DNA from: Chiua virens
Taxonomy: Eukaryota; Basidiomycota; Agaricomycetes; Boletales; Boletaceae
Assembly: GCA_019787685.1 (NCBI GenBank)
Contig: JAHNUO010000013.1
Coordinates: 310,001-374,000 of the forward strand
Length of the DNA: 64,000 nucleotides
Direction: 5' to 3'
The notes under the pieces are model-generated. The model worked only from the letters and a program-made list of their open reading frames with translations, was not told the origin of the DNA and searched no databases. Position numbers and translations under genes: made by a program. Of the stretch, positions 44,775 to 57,002 are shown piece after piece (position 1 is the stretch's first letter; every line of letters starts with the position of its first letter).

Positions 44775-47700
44775 GACTGCGGTGAGTGCAGTGAGGCTGC
44801 GGCGTTTACTTGAATGACACCCGCGGACGCGCGACGACTTCAGACTGAGACCCCCTTTCCACTTTCCTCGGGCCCTGACCCTGGTTTAAATGGCGGCGTT
44901 GCGCCTCGACCAGCCAAGTTGTGGGGTAGGAACCGGCCACCGAGAGACCCTACCCAAGCAAAGCCGCTGCGCCAGCGGTCCATCAAGGAGCAACATGCGG
45001 TCGTTTGTACGGTGGTCATTTGCACGGTGATGTTAACTGGACTAGACCGCATTCAGTCGAAAAAATTGTTACTCGGCTCGGTTGCCCGTTGAGTCGGACC
45101 CAAAGCTAGTCTAGCCAACCGGAGATGCGTTCTCGTTGAGCCTCGCAGCGTCAAAAGTGATACACTCAGCTCACCATTAGTACTGATAACCATTTCTCGC
45201 ACAACGCAAGGGCTTACGATAATGTACTGTCATGAAATAGGTTAGGGTCCATGGCAGATGAGAAATAGTTACATACCATAGGCTCCACACATCAACATGA
45301 TGCTGGACGCGAGTGTTTGGTTGCTTCTGTGCACGTTTCAAGAGCGGAAAAAAGCATGCAAGGGATTTGATAGTAATAGGTGAGCAAGAGGGAAAAAGTC
45401 ATTAGTACGCCCCCGCAACGGCTCCGTTCCCATGGATGACCATGCGCTGATGCTTGCATCAGCACATAAAAGGATTAGTCTGAGTTGGGACTCGTCGGCG
45501 GACATTGACTGGGTGGTTGCAATGCGACTAAGAACACATCTAGATTCCGCACAGCATCAACTGAAACCTGAGTCGATGATAAGAAAACTATGGAAGTTAT
45601 CAGAATTGTAGGAAGTGGTATTTTCTACCGACTCACACTGGCACATATTTTGCAAATGCTTGGGTGGGCTGTCAGGAGCTGACAGGTCATTTAAACTCAT
45701 GGACCAGGTGTAGGCCTGGGCCCATTGGCTAATAAGCTGACAGTCACAGTAGACATGGGTCGTAATACACCCGTCGATTCGAGTGATCCATGTGCACGGT
45801 CATTTAGGACTCTGTCAAGATAAGTAACAAACTATCGAACACAAGGTTGAATTACCGAGAAAGCATTAGCGGGGAGTCAACACAGTTGACCGGACCTAAT
45901 AATTATATTAAAGCCCTCTTAGTTGGTTTGACTATTATATAATTATGTACACGAATATTCGGTGTTGAGTCCGCCCAAACACCCACTTAAATATTTGTAA
46001 GCGACCTTATCGGCCCGGCGGCCCGCTGCCGTTCCTCCATGACTCTAGAACGTCTGGAGACTTTTACCTGAGGACCATAGATCGGCGCAGGGTGCTGCCA
46101 GTGCCAGGGCACATTGGCATGCTCATCGCTGACGCTGAGTGGCATGACGACAGCGTGTGTCAGTGTTTGATTCAGCAAGCGAAGCGCACGTTCCAAATCA
46201 CAAGAACACCTCTGTCAAATGAATCTCTCCCGTCCAAGCCCCTATCACGATCATCGCGAGCTTCATTACTGCCAGCTGGCATACGTCAAGTGAATTATTG
46301 AAATTCGCCCGAGCCTATTCTCAGGCACGCCAGTCCTCAAATCCGGGCGCCTCACACGTTCTCGTATCACTTGGCTTCTGAAACCTTGCGGATCAACGCC
46401 TGGAAGGCACGTAGAAACTACAGCATCCATCGAAACCCCATATGAAAACTTTACGGCTGCGCACTGTATTCTCCGTCATCGGCGTCCGAATCCAGGGGCA
46501 CACCCACTTCATGGCCAAGCTTCGGTGCCGCGCTTGGTTCAAGTTGCAGACGTCCTGGGACTCGGAAACGGGGGAGGGAATTTAAGATCTAGCAAAACTA
46601 GCATTTCATCACTCAAATAAGCCAAAAAGGGGAAATATGCACAATCAGCTCTGACCGCATGAATGTTTTTTGACTTGAAACAATCGGAACACACAGCGGG
46701 CTGCACAATCTCCAGAGTCCACTGGCAAGTCTCCTTTTCAACATTTCAAGAATCTCGTTCCAGACACTGCCCATATGCTGCTGTCGGGTGTTGAACTTCG
46801 TTTGTGCATACATCGGCGCGAGGCATGGTGCGTGGCTAGTCATCGACTAGTCATCATCGGCCTTCTAAGCTAGTAGCGAGTGCTTGAGGTGGCTCTCATC
46901 ATGACGCAGAAAATCGAAGTAAACATTCCTGGTGCAAAGATCAAATGGCCCAAAGCTGCCAGCGCAATGCCAGCGCCGCATCAGCGGTGCGCTCTCGTTG
47001 ATATAATCAAAGCGCATGAGTTAGTGACCAGAAAAGGAAACTCCGACGTTTATTCCGAGCAAAATATATTGAGGCCTACAGATTACTGCCAGGCAATTTG
47101 TCGCCGTGGGAACATTTGATTAAAAACGGTCGTCTCGTATGACGCCGACAACTCATTGAAACCCTTCGGAAATTATACAAATTGACAAACAACATGCCCT
47201 GGGTGTGCCGAATTCAAAATTTGAGTTGTTGTCACTGCTGTCACACAACAGGCGTTACAATAAGGTACGATCTTAGGGTAATTTATGGTAAGTCATTCCC
47301 AGCCCCGCAAAAAAGTTGCGACAATCTTTTTTTATTTGGGTTATTTGAGAGTCCTCTTTTTGACGTTATGCAACATCGACTGCCAGGACAGAAACGTGAA
47401 GACACCCCGAAACGGCACTCGTTATTCAGCGCGACCCATTATCGACGGCTTACCCTCCCGTGACCCAAGCCTCTTTCAAGTTCCGAGTCAGACGGACCGG
47501 TCACGAGTCCATGTCTGTAACGTTACGCTGCATCCAAGACTACAGCACTAGCAACTTGAACGGACCAGGCACCGTGATCACAAATCACAGATAGATCTAA
47601 CACAAGTGTGTGGTAGTTCAAGCTATGCAAGTAAAACAACCGGGCAACCGTGACTGGATATGTCGCTACCGTTCAGCTTCAGTTTGAACCACAACTTGAA

Positions 47701-48070
47701 GCCCGTCATCACACTGACAGGATCATACGACGCCTTTCAACAGTTTCATTCCTTATAGACATGCGACATGTAGGTCCTACGGCGTCCAATGACGGGGATG
47801 TCATGTCGCCAGGTCCGTTGACTCTCACGACGTACACGCTGGATCGGACCGGCCGTCCAGGCATTGGCCGGAGAGTACCAATAGGCGTGGTCAGTCATTA
47901 TATCGGCCTTGACTGAGTAGCGAGTTTAGGATCTGAATCATATCTGACTAGTCCCTGCTCATCATGATTCATGACATTCAGCTGACAGTGTGCCAAGACG
48001 ACCGTGACCTGGGCAAGAGTCCTGGTGCAATGCACGTGGGTAGTGTGCCAAGTACTATGTACTAGTTAAG
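44775..48070. other. 3.3-kb gene-poor stretch
   Basis: No coding region I can support on either strand. Short ORFs are unrelated to known families by eye. It leads into the first copy of the segmental duplication. Confidence 0.3.
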
Positions 48071-48813
48071 TCACATTTCACACCCTGCCAGTAGTGAGTC
48101 AGGCCTCAACTTGAATTTCTGAGACAGTCTCATCTGATTCACAATTGGGACCGCGTTACATGCTCAACCGAAGGTTACCACTTGTTGGTCATGGTCAGTC
48201 TTCTTTACTCATGCAGCTTCCTCAAGTCGATACCGGTCAGATCCCAGTGATTCCAGGGGAGGGTCCATGGCACTGTACAGACAAACCGGACCGCGACATG
48301 CTCTTTTGAGCTTATGACATACTCCTTGCACACATGTAGTACCACGTGGACATCATTCTGTGCAGACCCAGTCGCAGCAAGGCTCGCGGAAGGCATCCGA
48401 TAAGCGATAACCTGAGACTATCTCCTGCCTCAACTGCGCCCGCAATACCCCGTATGCAGGCTCCGAACGTGCGCGAGTCGGCGCTCTCAATGCTCTGGTT
48501 CAGAGTCGCGATCGGGGCCAGAATCCCCGACCTCAGGCTCACGGAGGGGTTGGGTATAACCGCTACTATTGCGTAGCACCGCGACATAAAGCCAGCCCGG
48601 ACGAGTAACGAGCCGCGAGGCGACTCCGGGGCCGGTGACCCAGGTGAATTGCGGAGTCGGTGCCAATGAATCATCTCAGTCTGTTTCAGCCGTCAAGAAA
48701 GTTCGTAGGCCAATCACGGAGTAAAACCTGACGGAAAGTCACCAGTGATTTGTGGGCATGGCACTCTCTGTTTCAGCAAGCCATGCTTTCTAAGGCTTTA
48801 CACTCAGGCGAAG

Positions 48814-48820
48814 TATAAAT
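48814..48820 (+). promoter_or_regulatory. TATA box of Kre9-like copy A
   Basis: TATAAAT 52 bp before the ATG at 48866, preceded by ggctttacactcaggcgaag, which is identical in copy B. Confidence 0.5.
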
Positions 48821-48865
48821 CCTATGCTTTCAGCGTGTTCGCGTCCAACCCTCTAATTTTTCATC

Positions 48866-49453
48866 ATGATTCCCAACTATTTCGCTTTCTTGCTTGCACT
48901 CACTGCCACTGGGCCACTTTCCTACGCTGTACCCACAACCGCCCTTAGCTTTCTCCTCCCCGACAACAACAGTGTGGTGGAAGCAGGGAAGCGTACTCTG
49001 TTCCTATGGTATGTCGACGCGTTCTTGTATGACCCACTGACTCCCTCATTTTGCCTCCTTCACAGGACTGACATCAACTCCGATTTTGAATTGCGTTCTG
49101 ACCCTGAGTTGGATGGACTCCCGTCGGAGGGTGATCTAGGTATCGCCCCGGCAACCCCAAACAGCTTGCCAGTGACGTGTACGTCTCTCATCCGTCCATC
49201 CAGCCTCACTACTCAGGAAAGTTCCCAGTCTACGTGTTGCGACGCAATGTCAAGTTTGGAACGGGCCGAAAAGGTATCAATATCACGATCCCCACAGATT
49301 GCTTAACCGGGGCATGGCAAGCTGGTTGTGAGTCTACTCGTCCCACACCCGTGCTGGCATCCTAGCTTAATTTTTCCCCAAGTCAACATTAGCGGCGACA
49401 GTGGATTTTACATGGGCCAACCATTCCTCCTGGAGAACCCTTATCAGTCCTAG
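48866..49453 (+). pseudogene. Kre9-like secreted protein, copy A (2-bp deletion in exon 3)
   Basis: Exons 48866-49008, 49066-49176, 49217-49327, then from the acceptor near 49381 to 49453. Exon 1 is intact: MIPNYFAFLLALTATGPLSY, LSFLLPDNNSVVEAGK. Exon 2: TDINSDFELRSDPELDG. Exon 3: FPVYVLRRNVKFG, INITIPTDCLTGAWQAG. Exon 4: NISGDSGFYM ... NPYQS. Compared with copy B, exon 3 reads gaaagttccc instead of gaaagtgttccc; this 2-bp loss breaks the frame unless another acceptor is used. Same four-exon plan as the intact gene at 35044. Confidence 0.7.
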
Positions 49454-49965
49454 GCCTGAAGCTATTCTCGAAATGAATGGTTCTGCCCTGCGAACTGCAT
49501 CCTATGAATAACTTTCCTAATAGACATTCTATATACTGGTGGTATAACACTTTTTGGCGGGGATCATCTAGAGCCTTTTTTGTGACCATGGCATCAGCTA
49601 AGGTGAGAGAAAGGCACATAGAGACTGCAGCACGTTGTTGGCGTGCGATGAATGACTATTGTGATAACGTGGCGTCCGTTCGCCGTCACGATCTGGCTTC
49701 AGACCGTCATCATGAACCAATGAAGGCTCAAACGTGCCATTTCATGGATGCAGTTGTTAAGTGAAAGGCCGGTGGGAAATGGTCATTCTCTTATTTTGCC
49801 CAAGTCTGTAAATCAATAACCGTGATCTGAGTCATCATTAGACCTTACCTTGTCTTCACATCAGGTCTACGCAGCCAATCGATCTGGATAACACCTGTGT
49901 CTCAACCTCAAGCACGTCTGCGTGGCCACAGCCTGAGCACACATGACCTGGGCTTTCTGAGAAGA

Positions 49966-51122
49966 GTCCACTCCCAGGCCGTACGTGATGCGTACGTGAT
50001 ACAATTCCTCGGTGAACGTACGTATCCACAAATGTACTCACGAGTTCATCTGCATTATCGATTTTCTCCTATAATTCAGACCAACGAAGCTTCTGGTTCA
50101 TCTGATTCTTCGAGATTGGCCCATGGGTTTGGCGCTCGTAGGTCGCGAAGGGTACTTCCGGAAGATGTCCTGAGCCCTTGTTAAAAATTGCGATTCCTTG
50201 CACCGCATATCCTCGGCGTACCTTCATCACCACAATAGCCTCTTGGACAACATAGCTCACGCGCGATCACCTGAGCAAGTATATGTCAGTACAATCCGAA
50301 CAAACGCACTTTGACAGCCGCAAGCACAATGCTTCCGTTAACATTGAGGGACGACACGTCCACAAATGTATTCACTCTCTTTATCATCCTGGGTAGTATA
50401 GCGCGACAAGGCGTTGAGGATTGCAACACGACCCCATTCCGAGCACCGATGTCGTGATAGTAAAGAATGCGGGATACGAGGTCGAAGATGGTGGATGAAC
50501 TGAGTCGACGATCGTACGAATATCCGTCAACGCCACGACAGTGTTCTTGGTGGTTGTTAGTGCCGATATATCCTCAAAATCAATGAGGCGCACCATAGGA
50601 TTGCTATCCAGAACCAACTCGTGCAGCCGTTCGAGAAAACCATTATCGATGACGAACTCGGGTTTGAAATCATACAACTTTGCGACGCAGAGTGTGGCCT
50701 TCTTGCGAACGCACGGGTTCTCGTCCCCGAGTGCGCGCTGTAGTGGATCGCATAGATATTCTATGGTTTTCTCCGCACGTAAGCAGCCTATTGTTCGGAT
50801 GGCGAGAGCCCTAACGAGAGGATTGTGGTCTTCGGAATCCTTGACGAAGGTATTCACTACTAGTATGACGAGCTCGGGTTGGGTTTTGGCGCAGTTCATT
50901 AGATACAGGTAGACGTGTTTCTTTTGTTCGAGGACACCGGGAAAGAGTTCAGAGACATCTGTATAGGAAGATGAAATGTTGATGAGTCGTCATGTTGGAC
51001 GCACCTTTGCCGATGGTCATGGACGCGATTCAGTTGACTCTTTGGATCGCATCCTTGCGTTTATCGCGGTACTCGCTGTTGAGATCCACGCTAAATCCAT
51101 AGCTTTCGGCTTTGCGTAGTAC
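49966..51122 (-). pseudogene. Truncated AP-1 beta-adaptin copy A
   Basis: From 51122 downward it follows the AP-1 beta gene at 28158: exon 1 ([13 protein letters not shown], then a stop), intron 1, exon 2 ([20 protein letters not shown] and on), exon 3, and intron 3 start. It then jumps straight to the exon 5 piece 'agctatgttgtccaagaggc', intron 5 (retained) and exon 6 up to near ESY. Exon 4 and most of exon 5 (parent 29122-29586) are missing. Retained introns show DNA-level copying, not a retrocopy. Several stops and indels; not functional. Confidence 0.85.
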
Positions 51123-52193
51123 CAGCTATCATACCGGCCCTGACTGAGGAGCGAGTTCAAAATCTGGCTAGTGACCGGGCCCGGGCTGGTGAATTTGTGG
51201 GGTTCGGACAACTGTTGCAAGAGCTGGGCGTGCAATAACTGTCTCGAAGATGAATGAAAACGGTGTCCTCACTGCCTAATGGGAGTGTTCAGCGTTCTGT
51301 ACTCAAAGTTTAGGGTTCCATGCGAGGAAAACGACGCCACCCCGACAAATCACGATTGATGTCCCCTCGAGGCCACACCTCGCAGCTGACAATGTACATG
51401 TGCAAGGACCAGCAGCAGTAAGATAAGTATCTTCAGGCCGCTGGGTTTCGCATCCCTATTTATACCCCTGGAAATAACAATGTCAATCTTTCCGTTCCGT
51501 ACGGTATCATCCCTTGAGCTTGAGGCTCGATCTCGAAGGATACTGACATCATCGCAAGTTGGCTGGACCCAACAATATGCCCTTGCCGAGGCTCGCTCAG
51601 TAGAGTGACGAATCGAAACGTGTCCGCCCAAACGCCGTTGAATTTGCGCAGTTTTGTTCGGTCCGGCGGCAGCCCTGTGTTGCTGTTTCACTAGCGATTG
51701 CCTGCGAACGTTCGCCCCGTTCGACCAAACATCTATTGGAGTAGAATCGTTCACTATCCCACTGCTTACCTAATCAGCTAGTCGTTCGTCCTACCGTACC
51801 TTGTCCGCTATCGCGAATAACATCTGTCGCTTCATCACGCCTCGTCAGCCAGTTGCGTCCGCGGCATACGACTTTTCAACATTCGGTACATTCGGGGCAT
51901 ATTATCCGAGTCGTATACAGTCGACTCCTACATAAGCGATAGCTCTCGGGACATGCCCGAAGGTATACACTATGAGGGAGTATTCGTTCTGCGGGAGGTC
52001 AGCCTTCTGAGACAAATTGGTAAACACTCGTGAATAGTATTGGTAAACATCAAATCTAATGTGTTGCGAGGCTAAGTACGAGCAAAATAATATGTGACCT
52101 TGAAGCGTGCTACGACGTCATGTTTCGCACCTCACTAGTTCGCGTCTGCTGCTCAAACGTGCACAACATGTAGTCGAAGTTCTGTGAAAAATA

Positions 52194-52460
52194 TTAATCA
52201 TCGTCCAAGTACTCGATAGCCTCCCGCAACACAAACACGGCCTGATCAAGCACTTCCTTTCGGGTGCGATGAGGCTTATTCTGCACAGCTAGTGTTTCAG
52301 CATCAGCATCAGCATACAAGTCATGATCATCCTTTTCCTGCTCTGTACGCGCATCCATAACCGCCTGGAAAATGTCTTCGTTGGTTGCCTCGAAGATGTT
52401 GTGCGTCTCTGTGTTTGGGTTGAGGAGCTCGGTAATGCTCATACGAAGGCTGGAGGACAC
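52194..52460 (-). pseudogene. C-terminal fragment of a pogo/Tigger-like (CENP-B type) transposase
   Basis: 88-codon frame with SITELLNPNTETHNIFEATN, an acidic stretch, then HRTRKEVLDQAVFVLREAI and YLDDD at the end. Known pattern: the tail of basidiomycete CENP-B/DDE_1 transposases has 'LLNP...E ... ptRkEAL.a...l...l..LDD'. No HTH or DDE region is present nearby, so it is at most a remnant. Identification is by pattern memory only. Confidence 0.4.
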
Positions 52461-52939
52461 CGGCTGACTCGAGTTGGTCCAGAGCTTTCTCGAGCTCTTT
52501 CTTCAATTCTTGCCTTTGTTGTCATGCGAGTTTGAAAAAATTATATAATGTGATTTCCTAATGTAGTATGGTATGGTGCTCCATATGCTCCAACCCCCAA
52601 AAAATCGGCGCGATATATAGCAACAAGCCATGTTTTGCAGGTATTATCCAGTACTGTACTACAGACAAAAATATAGTATTCCTGAGTAGTTGGAAATAGA
52701 GCCGGCTGGAGAAAGATGAGTGGTGCGAAGGCGACCGTGACCAAAGAGTGGGCCTAGCCCTGTGAAGAGCATAGGCCTGGGTTATGAAATGGGGAAGCTT
52801 CACGATGGAATTGGAGGAAGAGGGGGGATACTCCGGACAGGCAGTCAGTGTCAAGGTTCGGCTTTGTTGAAAGCGGAGGATTGGGTTCGTGGAGAACCGG
52901 GTTGATGCGTACCATGGCAAGTAGGCTTAGGCAACTGCA

Positions 52940-53560
52940 CGGGTGTACCCCCGGGTGTCCCGGTGCGTATCCATACCCATACCCGTGACGGGCGCAAACC
53001 CGTGGAAACGGGTATGGGTGCGGGTGCGGGTTGAAACGTTGACCCGGGGTTGCCAGTGGAGAGAACAGGTGAAGTGGGGACGAGGCACACAACCGACGAA
53101 ATGACGCGCCGCAATCGTTCTCATTACGCCGCGTCATGTCGTCGTCGGCGTCGTCGGCGTCATGGTGTACGAGAATTGTCGCGGCGAGTTGGCAGTGGCA
53201 TGGGCTCGGGGTGAACTTGAGTCGACTTGCAAAGGAGACGAATACGACGCGACGACGATGCGACAATGTGTCGCATCATCGTCGCGTCGTGTTGTGGTCG
53301 GGTGAGGTTGTTGGCGCGGAAGAGGCGAAGAGGAGAGGGGAAGGGAGAGGAGAGGGAGAGGAGAAAAGGAGGGTGGGAGGGGGAGTCACTGTCGTCATCG
53401 TGGCTCGTCGTGTCATCCGTCATGTCCGGGGTGAGAGGGAGGGGAGGTCAACGTGGCACGCTGTGTCGCATCGACGTGGCATGTCACGTCGTGTCATTGC
53501 GTTGCATCGCGTCGTGCGGACTCGTGCCACGGTCGTCGTGTCGTCCGTAGGTTGTCCGGA
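52940..53560. other. GC-rich palindromic patch with a 22-bp hairpin
   Basis: Reiterated ccatacccataccc / gggtatgggtgcgggtgcgg on opposite sides of 53000 form an imperfect inverted repeat. A strong hairpin has arms 53244-53265 and 53269-53290 (acgacgcgacgacgatgcga and its complement, one mismatch) and a 3-nt loop. Purine-rich gagaggggaagggagaggag follows, then cgtcgtgtc-type reiterations. ORFs across it are low complexity and I do not believe them. It sits between the two duplication copies beside a transposase fragment. Confidence 0.6.
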
Positions 53561-54680
53561 GGTAGCGGAGAGGATTGAATCGCCGAGGTCCGAGTCGATG
53601 CCGACCTCACCTTGCAGAACCTTTGACCGGATAGCTTCAAGATAGTATAGTGCAGTTTGAAGAACGATCCCTGAAGTCCGCAAGCACAGAGAACCTCGTG
53701 GATGAAGCCTTCCTTTGGGGAGACATCGTGGTGCTTCAGTTGCTGGCCAACTCCTTATTGATGTTGAATAGGCAGTACTATTCAAATTGGTCTTTTGTAG
53801 AATCTCATATCCACCATCGGGGTTCGACCCTCGTCGTGGTCTTTATTTTTTCGTATTTTTCTGTGCCACGTGTGACTGACAAATTCCGTCATATGTTCAC
53901 ACGACATCTAAAAGATTTGGTGGTGTTCACATTTTACACCCTGCCAGTGAGTCAGGCCTAGTCAGGCCTCAACTTGAATTTCTGACATGCCTCATCTGAT
54001 TCACAATTGGGACCGCATTACATGCTCAACCGAAGGTTACCACTTGTTGGTCATGTCAGTCTTCTTTACTCATGCAGCTTCCTCAAGTCGATGCCGATCA
54101 GATGTCAGTGATCCCAGGGAGGGTCCATGACACTCTACAGATAAACCGGATCGCGACATACTCTTTTGAGCTTATGACTTACTCCTTGCACACATGTAGT
54201 ACCACGTGGACATCATTCTGTCCCGACCGAATCGCAGCGAGGCTCGCGGAAGGCATCCGATAAGCGACTCGGATAACCCGAGACTATCTCCTGCCTCAAC
54301 GGCGCCCCCAATACCCCGTATGCAGGCTCCGAACGCGCGGGAGTCGGCGCTCTCAATGCTCTGGTTCAGAGTCGCGAGTGGGGCTAGAACCCCCGGCCTC
54401 AGGCTCACGGAGGGGTTGGGTATAGCCGCTACTATTGCGTAGCACCGCGACGTAAAGCCAGCCCTGGACGAGTAACAAATCGCGACGTGACTCCGGGGCC
54501 GGTGACCCAGGTGAATTGCGGAGTCGATACCAATGAATCATCTCAGTCTGTTTCAGCCATCAAGAAAGTTCGTACGTGAATCACGGAGTAAATCCTGACG
54601 GGAAGTCGCCAGTGACTTGTGGGCGTGGCACTCTCTGTTTCAGCGAGTCATGCTTTGTAGGGCTTTACACTCAGGCGAAG

Positions 54681-54687
54681 TATAAAA
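54681..54687 (+). promoter_or_regulatory. TATA box of Kre9-like copy B
   Basis: TATAAAA 72 bp before the ATG at 54753; a 20-bp insertion relative to copy A separates it from the start. Confidence 0.45.
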
Positions 54688-54752
54688 TCCATACGCATCC
54701 CTTCCATGCTTTCAGCGTGTTTGCGTCCCGTCCAACCCTCTATTTTTTCATC

Positions 54753-55347
54753 ATGATTCCCAACTATTTCGCTTTCTTGCCTTGCACTCACTGCCACTGG
54801 GCCACTTTCCTACGCTGTTCCCACAACCGCCCTTAGCTTTCTCCTCCCCGACAACAACAGTGTGGTGGAAGCAGGGAAGCATACTCTGTTCCTATGGTAT
54901 GTCGACGCGTTCTTGTATGACCCACTGACTCCCTCATTTTGCCTCCTTCACAGGACTGACATCAACTCCGATCTTAAGTTGCGTTCTAATCCTGAGTTGG
55001 ATGGACTCCCATCGGAGGGTGATCTAGGTATCGCCCCGGCAACCCAAGACAGCTTGCCGGTGACGTGTACGTCTCTCATCCAGTCCATCCAGTCTCACTA
55101 CTCAGGAAAGTGTTCCCAGTCCACGTGTTGCGACGCAATGTCAAGTTTGGATCGGGCCGAAAAGGTATCAATATCACGATCCCCACAAATTGCTTAACCG
55201 GGGCATGGCAAGCTGGTTGTGAGTCTATTCATCCCACACCCGTGCTGGCACCCTAGCTTAAAAATTTTCCCCTAAGTCAACATTAGCGGCGACAATGGAT
55301 TTTACATGAGCCAACCATTCAACCTGGAGAACCCTTATCAGCCCTAG
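54753..55347 (+). pseudogene. Kre9-like secreted protein, copy B (1-bp insertion in signal peptide)
   Basis: Exon 1 reads MIPNYFAFL, then an extra C (ttcttgccttgcactc versus ttcttgcttgcactc in copy A) shifts the frame inside the signal peptide. Downstream, exon 2 (TDINSDLKLRSNPELDG), exon 3 (VFPVHVLRRNVKFGSG, TNCLTGAWQAG) and exon 4 (NISGDNGFYMSQPF, ending YQP) keep the phases expected of the family. Lesions in A and B are therefore at different places. Confidence 0.7.
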
Positions 55348-55877
55348 GCCTGAAGCTATTCTCGAAATGAATGGTTCTGCCCTGCGAACTACATCCTATG
55401 AATAGCTTTTCTTAATAGATATTCTATATACTGGTGGTATAACACTTTTTGGCGGGGATCATCTAGAGCCTTTTTTGTGACCATGGCATCAGCTAAGGTG
55501 AGAGAAAGGCACATAGAGACTGCAGCACGTTGTTGGCGTGCGATGAATGACTATTGTGATAACGTGGTGTCCGTCCGCCGTCACGATCTGGCTTCAGACA
55601 GTCATCATGAACCAATGAAGGCTCAAACGTGCCATTTCATGGATGCAGTTGTTAAGTGAAAGGCCTGTGGGAAATGGTCATTCTCTTATTTTGCCCAAGT
55701 CTGTAAATCAATCACCGTGATCTGAGTCATGATTGGATCGTATCTTATTATCTTCACACCAGAGCACCCTCTACGCAGCCAATCGATCTGGATAATACCT
55801 GTGCCTCGAGCACGTCTGTGTGGCCACAGTCTGAGCACACATGACCTGCACTTTCTGCCAGTGAGAAGAACAGCGAT

Positions 55878-57002
55878 GATCCATCGCCAGGCCGTACGTG
55901 ATGCGTACGTGATACAATTCCTCGGTGAACGTATCCACAAATGTACTCACGAGTTCATCTGCATTATCGATTTTCTCCTATAATTCAGACCAATGAAGCT
56001 TCTGGTTCATCCGATTCTTCGAGATTGGCCCATAGCATGGGTTTGGCGCTCGTAGGTCGAAGGGTCAATAGCCTCTTGAACGACATAGCTCACGTGCGAT
56101 CACCTGAGCAAGTATATGTAATGGATCCAATCCGAACAAACGTACTTTGACAGCCGTAAGCACAACGCTTCCGTTAACATTGAGGGACGACACGTTCACA
56201 AATGTGTTCACTCTCTCTGTCATCCTGGGTAGTATAGCGCGACGAGGCGTTGAGGATTGCAACACGACCCCATTCTGAGCATTCGTTAAGCGCGATCAGT
56301 AGTTTGCTGAGCACTGATGTCGTGATAGTAAAGAATGCGGGATATGAGGTTGAAGATGGTGGACGAACTGAGTCGACGACTGTACGAATATCCGTCAACG
56401 CCACGACAGTGTTCTTGGTGGTTGTTAGTGCCGATATATCCTCAAAATCAATTAGGCGCACCATAGGATTGCTATCCAGAACCAACTCGTGCAGCCATTC
56501 GAGAAAACCATTATCGATGACGAACTCGGGTTTGAGATCATACAACTTTGCGGTGCAGAGTGCGGCCTTCTTGCGAATGCACGGGTTCTCGTCCCCGAGT
56601 GCGCGCTGTAGTGGATCGCATAGATAGTCTATGGTTTTCTCCGCACGTAAGCAGCCCATCATTGTTCGGATGACGAGAGGATTGTGGTCTTCGGAATCCT
56701 TGACGAAGGTATTCACTGCTAGTATGACGAGCTCGGGTTGGGTTTTGGCGTAGTTCATTAGATACAGGTAGACGTGTTTCTTTTGCTCGAGGACACCGGG
56801 AAAGAGTTCAGAGACGTTTGTGTTGGAAAATGAAATGTTGATGAGTCGTCATGCAAGTTGGACGGATTCTGACGTCCGCACCTTTGCCGATGGTCATGGA
56901 CGCGATTCAGTTGGCTCTTTTGATCGCATCCCTGCATTTATCGCGGTACTCGCCATTGAGATCCACGCTGAATCCGTAGCTTTCGGCTTTGCGTAGTGCC
57001 AG
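55878..57002 (-). pseudogene. Truncated AP-1 beta-adaptin copy B
   Basis: Reads like copy A: exon 1 from near codon 5, intron 1, exon 2 ([20 protein letters not shown]), exon 3 with [20 protein letters not shown] and HICERVVPQ, intron 3 start, then the internal deletion joined to 'agctatgtcgttcaagaggc' and pieces of exon 6. A further in-frame loss occurs after [14 protein letters not shown]. Not functional. Confidence 0.85.

Larger units (their letters stand above)
48071..51735. repeat. Segmental duplication, copy A
   Basis: About 3.67 kb matching 53927-57569 in the same orientation, from 'cacatttcacaccctgccag' to 'cgaccaaacatct'. It carries the Kre9-like gene (+), a conserved ~95-codon open frame at 49477-49764, and the beta-adaptin fragment (-). 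Copies differ by scattered substitutions and small indels, so the event is not very recent. Confidence 0.85.

Noticed and set aside
44775..48070. Hidden genes in the long gene-poor stretch
   Set aside because: I scanned both strands for conserved motifs and splice-consistent exons and found none I could defend.
52194..52460. A complete small gene
   Set aside because: It resembles only the tail of larger CENP-B-type transposases and has no upstream coding part, so it is listed as a fragment.
53136..53645. 169-codon ORF rich in Arg/Val/Ser
   Set aside because: It is low-complexity translation of the GC-rich repeat patch; no codon-level or family support.
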